Origin: JADKCL01 sp046050405
GTDB lineage: Bacteria; Bacteroidota; Bacteroidia; J057; JADKCL01
Reading direction: 5' to 3'
DNA length: 8,709 nucleotides
NCBI GenBank assembly: GCA_046050405.1
Contig: JBJOPY010000201.1
Location: forward strand, 1 to 8,709
A program made the position numbers and the translations under genes. Within the stretch, counting starts at the first letter, position 1, and each line of letters opens with the position of its first letter. Shown piece after piece: positions 1-7,040 of this stretch. The notes beneath the pieces were generated by a model, which did not search any database, was not told where the DNA came from, and saw nothing but the letters and a program-made list of their open reading frames with translations.

Positions 1-1101
1 GCCTATTCCTACCTGCAGCCTGCATTCTCCCGGTTCGACCCCACCCTGGACACGGTCGCCTTCAATGGCAAGTACCTGCCCGATTCCGCTTACGCACAGG
101 CACTGGTGCAGGCCTGCGAACCCAATGCCTACCTGGAGGATTCGGGTCAGGAAATCCTGGCCTTCCGCTGCAGGCTGGAAATGCTCGGGGAGTTCGACGG
201 CATCGTCACCGCTGAGTTCTTGCAGCGCAGGGGACTGAGACCCCTTCCCGCGCCCAGCCATTCACGCCCCGGCATCCGATTCCCCTGGGACATCTTCCGC
301 CTGAACGGGCAGTGCATCCGCGAAGATTTCGACCACATCGTGGCCAGGCAACCGCATGCGCCTGTCCAGGACCGGCATTCCATTCTCTACGGCGCGGACA
401 ATGTCTTCATTGCCCCGGGAGTGAGGATGCGCGCCGCCGTGATCAACGCGGAGGACGGCCCGGTCTATTTCGGAGAAGGGGTGGAGGTACAGGAGGGCGC
501 CTTGGTGCACGGCACACATGCTTTCTGCGACCATTCCGTCCTGAACATGGGTGTGAAGCTGCGCGGTGAATCCACGGTGGGCCCCTATTGCAAGGTGGGA
601 GGAGAGATTGCCAACTCTGTGATCCAAGGTTACAGCAACAAGGGCCATGACGGCTACCTGGGGAATTCCGTCCTGGGGTATTGGTGCAACCTGGGGGCCG
701 ACACCAACACGAGCAACCTGAAAAACAACTATACGGAGGTGCGCGTCTGGAACTATCGGCAGGAGCGCTTCGCACGGACAGGAACGCTCTTCTGCGGCCT
801 CGTGATGGGCGACCACAGCAAGTGCGGCATCAACACGATGTTCAACACGGGCACCGTCGTGGGTGTTTCCGCCAATGTATTCGGGGCGGGATACCCCAGG
901 AACTTTGTGCCCAGCTTCAGCTGGGGCGGCGCGGGTGGGCTCAGCACCTTCACCCTGCCCAAGGCCTTCGAGGTGGCCGAGGCGGTCATGGGCCGCAGGA
1001 ATCTCAACCTGCTGGACACGGACAAGGCCATCCTCACGGAAGTATTTGCCAGGACCGAGAAATACAGGAACTGGGATCCTCCGGCAAAAGGGGAATCCTG
1101 A
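1..1101 (+). CDS. GlmU-like putative sugar nucleotidyltransferase (5' end cut by window)
   Basis: The frame is open from base 1, with no start codon before 106. The ATG at 106 lies mid-domain, so the gene begins upstream; 366 residues are visible. By comparison with the family as I remember it, roughly 45-50 N-terminal residues, including the nucleotide-binding motif of the pyrophosphorylase half, are missing. The visible part has an N-terminal transferase remainder (residues 1-120) and a left-handed beta-helix of hexapeptide repeats (about 137-300). The stretch SNKGHDGYLGNSVLG (212-226), followed by CNLGADTNTSNLKNNY (229-244), is characteristic of the Bacteroidota alternative GlmU family. 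That family is annotated as UDP-GlcNAc diphosphorylase / glucosamine-1-phosphate acetyltransferase, a cytoplasmic step in amino-sugar and peptidoglycan precursor supply. The exact substrate is inferred from the family, not shown here. tpiA follows 55 bases downstream on the same strand. Confidence 0.88.
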   Translation, partial: AYSYLQPAFSRFDPTLDTVAFNGKYLPDSAYAQALVQACEPNAYLEDSGQEILAFRCRLEMLGEFDGIVTAEFLQRRGLRPLPAPSHSRPGIRFPWDIFRLNGQCIREDFDHIVARQPHAPVQDRHSILYGADNVFIAPGVRMRAAVINAEDGPVYFGEGVEVQEGALVHGTHAFCDHSVLNMGVKLRGESTVGPYCKVGGEIANSVIQGYSNKGHDGYLGNSVLGYWCNLGADTNTSNLKNNYTEVRVWNYRQERFARTGTLFCGLVMGDHSKCGINTMFNTGTVVGVSANVFGAGYPRNFVPSFSWGGAGGLSTFTLPKAFEVAEAVMGRRNLNLLDTDKAILTEVFARTEKYRNWDPPAKGES

Positions 1102-1156
1102 GAAGGCCACCAGGTTCAATGTTCCCCATGCTGGATCATCCACCCTCCAACCAAAT

Positions 1157-1918
1157 ATGAGAAATCGATTCGCCGCAGGAAACTGGAAAATGAATCTGGG
1201 CCCCAGGGGCGCTCAAAGATTCGTCGCGGAACTGCTCGCCGGCTACGCCGTGCATTGCCCCTCAGAGCCAAGGATCATCCTGGCCGTGCCCTATGTGGAT
1301 CTCACGGGGGTCGCTGCCCAACTCAGGGGCCACCCCACCATTTTCCTGGCAGCCCAGAACCTCCACCAGGAGGAGGGCGGGGCATATACGGGGGAAATCT
1401 CCGCCTCGATGCTGAAGGAGGCGGAATGCACCCACGTCCTCGTCGGCCATAGCGAACGCCGGGAGTACTTCCAGGAGTCGAATGTTCTCCTCCTCCGGAA
1501 AGTGCGGCAGGCACTCCGGCATGGCCTCGTCCCGATCTACTGCTTCGGGGAGACGCTCGCCGAGCGGGAAGCGGGACACACCTTCGCCGTGGTGCAGGCA
1601 CAGCTCCGGGAGGGGCTCTTCCCATTGGAGGCCAGCGAATTCGCCCCTCTGATCCTTGCCTATGAACCCGTCTGGGCGATCGGGACGGGCCAGGTTGCCA
1701 CACCTGTGCAGGCGCAGGAGGTTCATGCATTCGTAAGGGGGCAGCTCCGGGAGAGGTACGGTGAGGTCACGGCAGCGTCCACTCCCCTCCTCTACGGAGG
1801 CTCCGTGAAACCCGAGAATGCCGCAGAACTGTTCGCTTGCCCGGACATCGATGGCGGACTCGTGGGCGGTGCCAGCCTGAAGGTGGCGGATTTCATCGCC
1901 ATCGCCAATCTGCTCTGA
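1157..1918 (+). CDS. tpiA: Triosephosphate isomerase
   Basis: A 253-residue cytoplasmic glycolytic/gluconeogenic enzyme that interconverts dihydroxyacetone phosphate and glyceraldehyde 3-phosphate. All hallmarks are present: the N-terminal AGNWKMN motif with substrate-binding Asn9 and Lys11, VGHSERRE with catalytic His98, and AYEPVWAIGTG with catalytic base Glu170 and the flexible loop 6. The phosphate-binding segments are LYGGSV (212-217) and GGLVGGAS (233-240). Length is normal for a bacterial enzyme. The frame stays open further upstream (from 863), but the ATG at 1157 is chosen because the family begins a few residues before GNWKMN. There is no good Shine-Dalgarno sequence upstream, which is common in Bacteroidota. 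The 55-base gap to the GlmU-like gene, with no obvious promoter or terminator, suggests cotranscription. The gene converges with the minus-strand gene ending at 2013. Confidence 0.97.
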   Translation: MRNRFAAGNWKMNLGPRGAQRFVAELLAGYAVHCPSEPRIILAVPYVDLTGVAAQLRGHPTIFLAAQNLHQEEGGAYTGEISASMLKEAECTHVLVGHSERREYFQESNVLLLRKVRQALRHGLVPIYCFGETLAEREAGHTFAVVQAQLREGLFPLEASEFAPLILAYEPVWAIGTGQVATPVQAQEVHAFVRGQLRERYGEVTAASTPLLYGGSVKPENAAELFACPDIDGGLVGGASLKVADFIAIANLL

Positions 1919-2012
1919 GGATCACTGGGAATCGCTCCCGGACGACATCATGCTGTCAGGGGGCACAAGTCCACCTCCTCGCCGGGGAGAACCACCCTGA
2001 GAATCCTGACGC

Positions 2013-2792
2013 TCAGAAATTGCGGAGTTCCTCGCCCTTGTCATTCTTGAGCGTGATCCTCAGCTCCCCTTGGAAGCTGTCCATGACTGCTTGCAGGGGA
2101 GGCAGTTTGCCGGTGTAACTGAATACAAAGGGATGGACGAAGCTATCCTTCTGCGTGGATCTCGGTTCCGTGGTGCCGGCCTCATGGAGGAAGAAGTCTC
2201 CATAGTCCCCCGCTGGCAGGGTGGTTTTCGCTGCCCCCGCCCGGACAAGCTCCTCCATGAACCTTCGCACGGTATCCTTTCTCGCAGCACCCTCATACGC
2301 GCATTCCCCCCAGATCGTGCCCTCCGGGATCTTGTTCAACCGCCAGTTGTCGATCCGGAGCAGCCCGCGGTCGATCCGCTCCGGAATCAGGAAGTCATAA
2401 TGCGTGGCACCCACGACCAGGCGCGTACGGAACAGCTGCAGATTGATCGTGAAGGTGACCCTGTACTCCCCTTCACGCAGTGCGGACAGGTCGATCACCC
2501 CCTTCGCAACGCCAAAGCCGGGGGCGCAGGGGCTCGTCCGGCGGACACCCAGAACACGCACCCCGACCTTCCCCCCCTTCCGGTTGACATGGGTCTCCAC
2601 CCCGAAATTCGAACATTCGTACACGTCATTCGTGGTGATTTCCAGCATGAACTGCCGTTCTCCGCCACGGAGGATGGATTCTCGCATCTGGAGCTTCATC
2701 CCCGATTCCACGAAATCGAGCTTCCCGTCTGCCTGCCCCATTGTACAGGCACCTGACAGCAGGAGCATCCACAGCGCGAAGTTGGTCTTCAT
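2013..2792 (-). CDS. Uncharacterised exported protein, probable lipoprotein
   Basis: I do not recognise this family. The 259-residue product starts MKTNFALWMLLLSGACTMGQ: a short basic N-terminus, a hydrophobic core, then Cys16 in a permissive lipobox (S-G-A-C), so it is probably a lipoprotein. Plain signal-peptidase cleavage after Ala21 is an alternative. The mature part looks beta-rich and globular, without repeats. It has three further cysteines (60, 89, 164) and a C-terminal KLPPLQAVMDSF helix followed by GELRITLKNDKGEELRNF. The frame extends to a GTG at 2882, and an ATG lies at 2807. I choose the ATG at 2792 because the promoter -7 element at 2812-2819 would start transcription at about 2805, leaving no leader for 2807 and excluding 2882. 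It diverges from the ABC exporter gene and converges with tpiA. Confidence 0.75.
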   Translation of the reverse strand: MKTNFALWMLLLSGACTMGQADGKLDFVESGMKLQMRESILRGGERQFMLEITTNDVYECSNFGVETHVNRKGGKVGVRVLGVRRTSPCAPGFGVAKGVIDLSALREGEYRVTFTINLQLFRTRLVVGATHYDFLIPERIDRGLLRIDNWRLNKIPEGTIWGECAYEGAARKDTVRRFMEELVRAGAAKTTLPAGDYGDFFLHEAGTTEPRSTQKDSFVHPFVFSYTGKLPPLQAVMDSFQGELRITLKNDKGEELRNF

Positions 2793-2811
2793 CTTGAACT
2801 TACCCATACGG

Positions 2812-2842
2812 CAAAGATAGGAACTGCATTCCCAATGTACAA
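2812..2842 (-). promoter_or_regulatory. Bacteroidota-type promoter for the exported-protein gene
   Basis: On the minus strand TATCTTTG (2819 down to 2812) matches the Bacteroidota -7 consensus TAnnTTTG. A TTG (2842-2840) lies exactly 20 bases upstream, fitting the -33 element. Transcription should begin around 2805, some 12 bases before the ATG at 2792. The mRNA leader would be very short, with no room for a normal ribosome binding site. Confidence 0.68.
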
Positions 2843-2880
2843 TATGGTCCCGGCTTTTTCCGAGCGGCATGCTCAGTTTC

Positions 2881-2901
2881 ACCCGTCACGCACGGACGGG
2901 T
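2881..2901. promoter_or_regulatory. 21-base dyad upstream of the exporter -7 element, candidate operator
   Basis: ACCCGTC (2881-2887) and GACGGGT (2895-2901) are perfect 7-base inverted repeats separated by 7 bases. The dyad covers the place where a -33 element of the + strand promoter would be expected, and no clear -33 is visible there. A binding site for a repressor or activator is therefore possible, but this is inferred from position only. Confidence 0.35.
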
Positions 2902-2916
2902 CCGGAAAAATTGTGA

Positions 2917-2924
2917 TAGCTTTG
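2917..2924 (+). promoter_or_regulatory. Candidate -7 element for the ABC exporter gene
   Basis: TAGCTTTG matches TAnnTTTG. A start of transcription near 2931 would give a leader of about 67 bases before the ATG at 2998. No good -33 TTG lies 19-21 bases upstream. That position is occupied by the dyad at 2881-2901, so the promoter may be weak or factor-dependent. Confidence 0.5.
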
Positions 2925-2997
2925 GCTCCAGAATCCAGGGGATGCGGCGGATCAGGGCAAGCGCACCCCTGGAGGGACAAATTGGACAGGTGGACAC

Positions 2998-4809
2998 ATG
3001 GCAGGCGCATCGATATTGAGACAGCGAAACCGATCCGAGGGGAAGGAGCGGCCCAAGGTCACGCGGCATGGACTGAGGACGGCACGGAAAATGCTGGCCT
3101 ATCTCCGCCCCTACCGATGGACCTATGCCCTGGGGATGGTGTTCCTCGTGCTTTCCACGGCCACCTCCCTCGGATTCGTCTATCTCCTCGGCCCCTTGGT
3201 GAATTCCTCCACCGGGAAGAAAGACTGGATCCTGAAGGACATCGACCAAGTCGCCCTGGTCATCGGGCTGGTCGTGGCCGGACAGATGGTGTTTTCGTTT
3301 TTCCGCGTCTTCACTTTTTCCCAGGTGACGCAGCGCACGATGGCGGACATCCGCCTGGCCCTCTTCGGGAAGATGATGGCCCTGCCGATCAGTTTTTTTG
3401 AGCGGCGGCGCGTGGGGGAGCTCACCAGCAGGCTCACGGCGGATGTGCAGCAGATCCAGGATGTGCTGTCGGTCAGCATCGCCGAGTTTTTCAGGCAGAT
3501 CGCCACCTTGGCCGGCGGCGTGGTCTTCATCCTGTGGAAAACGCCCACCCTTGCCCTGTTCATGCTCATGGTCTTCCCCCCGATCATCCTCGTGGCACTG
3601 GTCTTCGGGAGGTTCATCCGCAAAAATTCAAGGAATACGCAGGACAGCCTCGCGGATACGAACGTGGTCCTGGACGAGAGCCTGCACAACATCAGCATCG
3701 TCAAGGCCTTCACGAACGAAGGAATGGAAACCCGCCGTTACGGCGGGAAGTTGAGGGATCTCGTGCAGAAGGCCGTGCGCACGGATACTTACCGCGGATT
3801 CTTGATCTCCTTCGTCATCTTCGGGCTGTTCGGCTCCTTCGTCCTCGTCATGTGGCGGGGCGGCCACATGGTGGCGGACGGCAGCCTGGGGGTCGGCGAC
3901 CTGCTCTCCTTCATCCTCTTCATGGCCTTCATCGGCGGCTCCCTTGCCGGCTTGCCGGATGTCTATGCCGCGATCGCCAAGGCGATCGGGGCGACGGAAC
4001 GGATCCATGAAATCCTCGAGGAACAGCAGGAAGCCCGGCTCCCGAAGGATCCCGGCGAACCCGGAGCCCCCATCCTGGGGGAGGTCACCTTCAGGGATGT
4101 CCGGTTCCGGTACGCGTCCCGCCCGGACGCGGAGGTCCTGCAAGGAATCAACCTCCACCTGGCGGCCGGGGAAAAGGTGGCATTGGCCGGCAGCAGCGGA
4201 GCCGGGAAGTCCACCATCGCTCAGCTCCTGATGCGGTTCCATGACCCTGTCCAGGGTGAGATCCTCGTGGATGGAAGACCGATCCAGGACTACGACCTGC
4301 ACCACCTCCGGCGCCATATCGGGATCGTGCCGCAGGAGGTGATCTTGTTCGGGGGATCCATCGCCGAGAACATCGGCTACGGCAGGGAAGGTGCATCGAT
4401 AGATGAAATCCGCGATGCAGCCAGGAAGGCGAACGCACTCGAGTTCATCGACCAATTTCCCGAGGGGCTGGACACCCTGGTGGGCGAACGGGGGGTGAAG
4501 CTGTCAGGCGGACAGCGGCAGCGCATCGCCATCGCCCGCGCCATCCTGAAGAACCCCGCGATCCTGATCCTGGACGAGGCCACCAGCAGCCTGGATGCAG
4601 GCACGGAGCACCTGGTCCAGCAGGCCCTCGACCTGCTGATGGTGGGGAGGACGACCCTGGTCATCGCCCATCGCCTCGGCACCATCCGGAATGTGGACAG
4701 GATCTATGTCCTCGACCATGGCCAGGTCGTGGAGGCCGGAAGCCATCAGCAGCTCACCGCGAACCCGGAGGGCTTTTACAGCAAACTGGTGGCCTTGCAG
4801 GTGAAGTGA
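2998..4809 (+). CDS. ABC exporter, fused permease and ATPase (MsbA type)
   Basis: A 603-residue half-transporter of the inner membrane, expected to work as a homodimer that exports a lipid or other amphipathic substrate using ATP. A basic N-terminus and elbow helix (about 26-40) precede six membrane segments, at roughly 41-64, 83-106, 163-180, 183-204, 267-287 and 299-320. The nucleotide-binding domain is complete: A-loop Tyr372, Walker A GSSGAGKST (398-406), Q-loop Gln446, signature LSGGQ (502-506), Walker B ILILDE (522-527), D-loop SSLD (530-533) and H-loop His558. The ATG at 2998 has AGGTGG a few bases upstream. Length and layout fit MsbA and related lipid exporters, but the substrate cannot be read from sequence, and peptide or drug exporters of the same architecture remain possible. 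It stands alone, divergent from the exported-protein gene, with no partner subunit nearby. Confidence 0.93.
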   Translation: MAGASILRQRNRSEGKERPKVTRHGLRTARKMLAYLRPYRWTYALGMVFLVLSTATSLGFVYLLGPLVNSSTGKKDWILKDIDQVALVIGLVVAGQMVFSFFRVFTFSQVTQRTMADIRLALFGKMMALPISFFERRRVGELTSRLTADVQQIQDVLSVSIAEFFRQIATLAGGVVFILWKTPTLALFMLMVFPPIILVALVFGRFIRKNSRNTQDSLADTNVVLDESLHNISIVKAFTNEGMETRRYGGKLRDLVQKAVRTDTYRGFLISFVIFGLFGSFVLVMWRGGHMVADGSLGVGDLLSFILFMAFIGGSLAGLPDVYAAIAKAIGATERIHEILEEQQEARLPKDPGEPGAPILGEVTFRDVRFRYASRPDAEVLQGINLHLAAGEKVALAGSSGAGKSTIAQLLMRFHDPVQGEILVDGRPIQDYDLHHLRRHIGIVPQEVILFGGSIAENIGYGREGASIDEIRDAARKANALEFIDQFPEGLDTLVGERGVKLSGGQRQRIAIARAILKNPAILILDEATSSLDAGTEHLVQQALDLLMVGRTTLVIAHRLGTIRNVDRIYVLDHGQVVEAGSHQQLTANPEGFYSKLVALQVK

Positions 4810-4827
4810 CTCGACGCAGGGATGCGC

Positions 4828-4847
4828 CTTCCGCCGTACGGCGGGGG
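4828..4847. terminator. GC-rich hairpin after the ABC exporter gene
   Basis: CCGCCGTACGGCGG (4831-4844) is a perfect 14-base palindrome 21 bases after the exporter stop codon. On the + strand transcript it extends by two G-U pairs and one C-G pair to 4828-4847. There is no following T tract, so it is at best an atypical terminator. It could serve convergent transcripts from both sides. Confidence 0.35.
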
Positions 4848-4856
4848 CTTCGACCT

Positions 4857-4973
4857 TCAATCCTCTGGATCCAGCCTGCCCTCGGCGTCTGTGCGGACGA
4901 GCATGATGTCAGAATTTTCGGGACTTCCTATAAAGCCATAAGAGGTTCCCACGAGGGCATAGCCTCCATCCAT
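4857..4973 (-). pseudogene. Truncated 3' fragment of a repeat-lipoprotein gene
   Basis: The minus frame encodes MDGGYALVGTSYGFIGSPEN followed by SDIMLVRTDAEGRLDPED and a stop. This matches the last 38 residues of the lipoprotein gene at 7518-8709, which run from DGGYVLVGFSYSFVAGGGNS to the same ...VRTDSEGKLDPED ending and stop. By hand alignment about 48 of the first 54 bases agree. Identity then falls in the middle, with a one-codon gap, and rises again over the last 42 bases. Similarity stops abruptly near 4970. The frame remains open to 5054, but the upstream residues (for example SLSWTLPSLNTWGLP) do not resemble the parent and there is no signal peptide. It encodes only the last half-module of a propeller-like protein and cannot fold alone. 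It is most likely the relic of a duplicated paralogue. Confidence 0.8.
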
Positions 4974-5018
4974 TGGCAGGCCCCAGGTGTTCAGGGATGG
5001 CAGGGTCCATGAAAGGCT

Positions 5019-5047
5019 CGCCCCTGCCGCTCGCGGCGGCAGGGGCG
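5019..5047. terminator. Strong hairpin downstream of the T9SS protein gene
   Basis: A perfect 12-base stem (5019-5030 with 5036-5047) and a 5-base loop lie 65-93 bases past the stop codon of the minus-strand T9SS gene. On the minus strand it is followed by GAGCCTTTC, so the T tract is poor. The position between two convergent genes fits a terminator or an mRNA 3'-end stabiliser. It separates the pseudogene fragment from the intact gene. Confidence 0.45.
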
Positions 5048-5111
5048 GTCCCAAGTTCCTCTTTTCAGGGTTTCAAGCCATCTGGCGGACAACCGCCCCC
5101 ACCATCCCCTC

Positions 5112-7007
5112 CTACCGGCACACCACGATTTTCTCGGCAGCAACCCTGCGGTCTGCCCCTACCAGGAAATATACCCCATTCTCCAGACGGGTCACCGTGA
5201 CGGCAGTGGTGGAGGCATTGAACTGGAAGGCCCGAATCTCCTGCCCTAGGCTGTTGTACAGCGAGAAGGTGCCTTTTCGGAGAGATACGATCGTGAATTC
5301 CCCCTGGTTGGGGTTGGGTAAAACGCGGAGGAATGGCGCACCGTCCGCAGGTTCTTCCGTTCCCACACAGGTCGTCACCGCCAAGCTGGCGGCGGGGGAA
5401 GCCCCGCAGGCGTTCGAGGCGGTCACCGTCACATTTCCACCCGACGATCCCGCCGTCGCCGTAATGGACGCGGTGGTGGAGGTTCCTGTCCATCCGGGGG
5501 GCAGGGTCCAGGTGTAGGAGGTCGCACCGGCCACTGCCGATATGCTGTAGGTGGCGGTGTCTCCCGCGCAGACCATGTCACTGCCGCTGATGGATGCCGG
5601 GGTGGAGGGCACTGTTCCGCCAATTAAACCCTCTTGACAGACATTCTGGGCATAGATGTCCCAATTTTCGCCTCTGATGTCCTGAAATACAATGATGGCA
5701 CCGCCGGAGCCGTCGGAGGTGAGGGTTGGAACAACTTGATTGCGTGCTTCGGTACAGATGGCAGTGCCATCTACAGTCCATTGAACCACCCCTGCCGCAT
5801 TGACACGTTGGGCATAGATGTCATAATTTCCGCTTCTTAAGTCCTCCCAAGCAATGATGGCACCGCTGGAACCGTCGGAGGTGAGTTCTATAGATACTTG
5901 ATCGCCTGGTGCGGTACAGGTGGCAACACCATTTGCAGTCCATTGAACCACCCCTGCCGCATTGACACGTTGGGCATAGATGTCAATATTCGTTCCACTT
6001 CTTCGGTCCCACCAGGCAATGATGGCACCGTCGGAGCCGTCTGAGGTGAGGTTTGGAGCTCTTTGATTGTCTGCTGCGGTACCGATGGCAACGCCGTTTG
6101 CAGTCCATTGAACCACCCCTGCCGCATTGATGCGCTGGGCATAGACGTCATAATTCGTTGTTCCGATTCTGGGATCATCCCAAGCGATGATGGCACCGCC
6201 GAAGCCGTCGGAAATCATTTTTACATAGGACTGGTCGGCTGTTGCGGTACAGATGGCAACGCCATTTGCAGTCCATCGAACCACCCCTGTCGCATTGATG
6301 CGCTGGGCATAGATGTCACTAGCTCCGCTTCTGTAATCTTCCCAAACAATGATGGCACCGCCCGAGCCGTCGGAAGTCACCCGCTGAACCTCCTGATGGC
6401 CGGATGCCGTACTGATGCCAAGGCCACCCGAAGTCCATTGAACCACCCCTGCCGCATTGATCCGTTGGGCATAGATGTCAGAATATAAAGTATCATTTCT
6501 GAAGTCCGACCAGGCAATGAGGGCTCCTCCTGAGCCGTCGGAGGTAATGATTGGCCGATATTGTTCTTCCGATGCGGTACAGATACCTACGCCATTTGCA
6601 GGCCATTGCACCACCCCCGCCGCATTGATGCGCTGGGCATAGATGTCAGGAGTTCCGCTTCTTTTGTCGACCCAGGCAATGATGGCACGGCCATAGCCAT
6701 CGGCGGAGGTGATGATTGGCGTAGATTGTTCTCCCGCTGCGGTACAGATGCCTACGCCATTTGCAGTCCATTGAACCACCCCAGCCGCATTGATGCGCTG
6801 GGCATAGATGTCCAAACTTCCGTTTCTGGTGTCAACCCAGGCAATGATGGCACCGCCGGAGCCGTCGGGGATGATCCTTGATCCGTATTGACTGCCTGTA
6901 GCAGTACAAACGGCAGTGTTCACCGCAGGGTCGGCACTCCATTGTGCCTTGAGCTGAACCGCATACAGGGTGATGGCGATTGCTGATATCCATAAATGTC
7001 TATTCAT
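5112..7007 (-). CDS. T9SS-secreted protein with eight tandem modules, PKD-like domain and C-terminal sorting signal
   Basis: A 631-residue protein. Residues 1-21 are a Sec signal peptide (MNRHLWISAIAITLYAVQLKA, mature end Gln22). Residues 48-456 carry repeats of about 54 residues with the core DGSGGAIIAWxDxRSG, DIYAQRINAAGVVQWTANGV and ICTA. Seven are full, starting at 48, 103, 157, 213, 267, 323 and 378; a half module starts at 432. The segment 22-47 resembles the missing second half, so the set may close into an eight-bladed beta-propeller (inference). Residues about 466-547 look like a PKD/Ig-like domain (SYTWTLPPGWTG). The end, from about 559, is a type A T9SS sorting domain (LRVLPNPNQGEF, LYNSLGQEI, ENGVYFLV), which predicts outer-membrane crossing and surface attachment or release. 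Binding partner and role are unknown. The ATG at 7007 is preferred over an upstream TTG at 7043 because it opens the signal peptide and has AGGAG upstream. Confidence 0.93.
   Translation of the reverse strand: MNRHLWISAIAITLYAVQLKAQWSADPAVNTAVCTATGSQYGSRIIPDGSGGAIIAWVDTRNGSLDIYAQRINAAGVVQWTANGVGICTAAGEQSTPIITSADGYGRAIIAWVDKRSGTPDIYAQRINAAGVVQWPANGVGICTASEEQYRPIITSDGSGGALIAWSDFRNDTLYSDIYAQRINAAGVVQWTSGGLGISTASGHQEVQRVTSDGSGGAIIVWEDYRSGASDIYAQRINATGVVRWTANGVAICTATADQSYVKMISDGFGGAIIAWDDPRIGTTNYDVYAQRINAAGVVQWTANGVAIGTAADNQRAPNLTSDGSDGAIIAWWDRRSGTNIDIYAQRVNAAGVVQWTANGVATCTAPGDQVSIELTSDGSSGAIIAWEDLRSGNYDIYAQRVNAAGVVQWTVDGTAICTEARNQVVPTLTSDGSGGAIIVFQDIRGENWDIYAQNVCQEGLIGGTVPSTPASISGSDMVCAGDTATYSISAVAGATSYTWTLPPGWTGTSTTASITATAGSSGGNVTVTASNACGASPAASLAVTTCVGTEEPADGAPFLRVLPNPNQGEFTIVSLRKGTFSLYNSLGQEIRAFQFNASTTAVTVTRLENGVYFLVGADRRVAAEKIVVCR
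5640..6866 (-). repeat. Tandem in-frame DNA repeats of about 162-168 bases
   Basis: Seven full units and one half unit of the T9SS gene repeat in tandem. The best-conserved part of each, read on the + strand, is the run around CCATTGAACCACCCCTGCCG and the following GCGCTGGGCATAGATGTC. These runs are almost identical between units, including at synonymous positions. The flanks of each unit vary, and unit lengths are 162, 165 or 168 bases because of codon indels. This indicates duplication with ongoing homogenisation. Confidence 0.9.
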
Positions 7008-7018
7008 TCTCTTATTTG

Positions 7019-7023
7019 CTCCT
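7019..7023 (-). promoter_or_regulatory. Ribosome binding site of the T9SS protein gene
   Basis: On the minus strand AAAAAAGGAGC lies upstream of the ATG at 7007. The AGGAG core ends 11 bases before the start codon, in an A-rich context. It supports this ATG over the TTG at 7043, which would lie upstream of the site. Confidence 0.55.
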
Positions 7024-7040
7024 TTTTTGATGGAGAATAA

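Noticed and set aside
262..1143. Long minus-strand open frame of 293 codons opposite the GlmU-like gene
   Set aside because: It is antisense to a gene with clear family motifs, has low-complexity composition and no recognisable domain. Long shadow frames are expected in GC-rich DNA.
863..1156. N-terminal extension of the tpiA frame
   Set aside because: It overlaps the GlmU-like gene in another frame and would add about 98 residues before the invariant start of the TIM barrel.
1919..2012. Terminator between the convergent tpiA and exported-protein genes
   Set aside because: Two weak hairpins (1925-1941 and 1975-1989) have about 6-base stems, each with a wobble pair and no T tract, so neither is a supportable terminator.
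2070..2756. Plus-strand open frame of 228 codons opposite the exported-protein gene
   Set aside because: The minus frame has a signal sequence and promoter. This frame has neither and shows a proline/arginine-rich shadow composition.
3628..4455. Minus-strand open frame of 275 codons inside the ABC exporter
   Set aside because: It is a mirror of the exporter coding sequence, rich in Asp/Glu/Val from complementary codons, without motifs or a ribosome binding site.
5640..6866. Regularly spaced repeats that could be mistaken for a CRISPR array
   Set aside because: Units are 162-168 bases, in frame and protein-coding throughout, with no short unique spacers and no cas genes.
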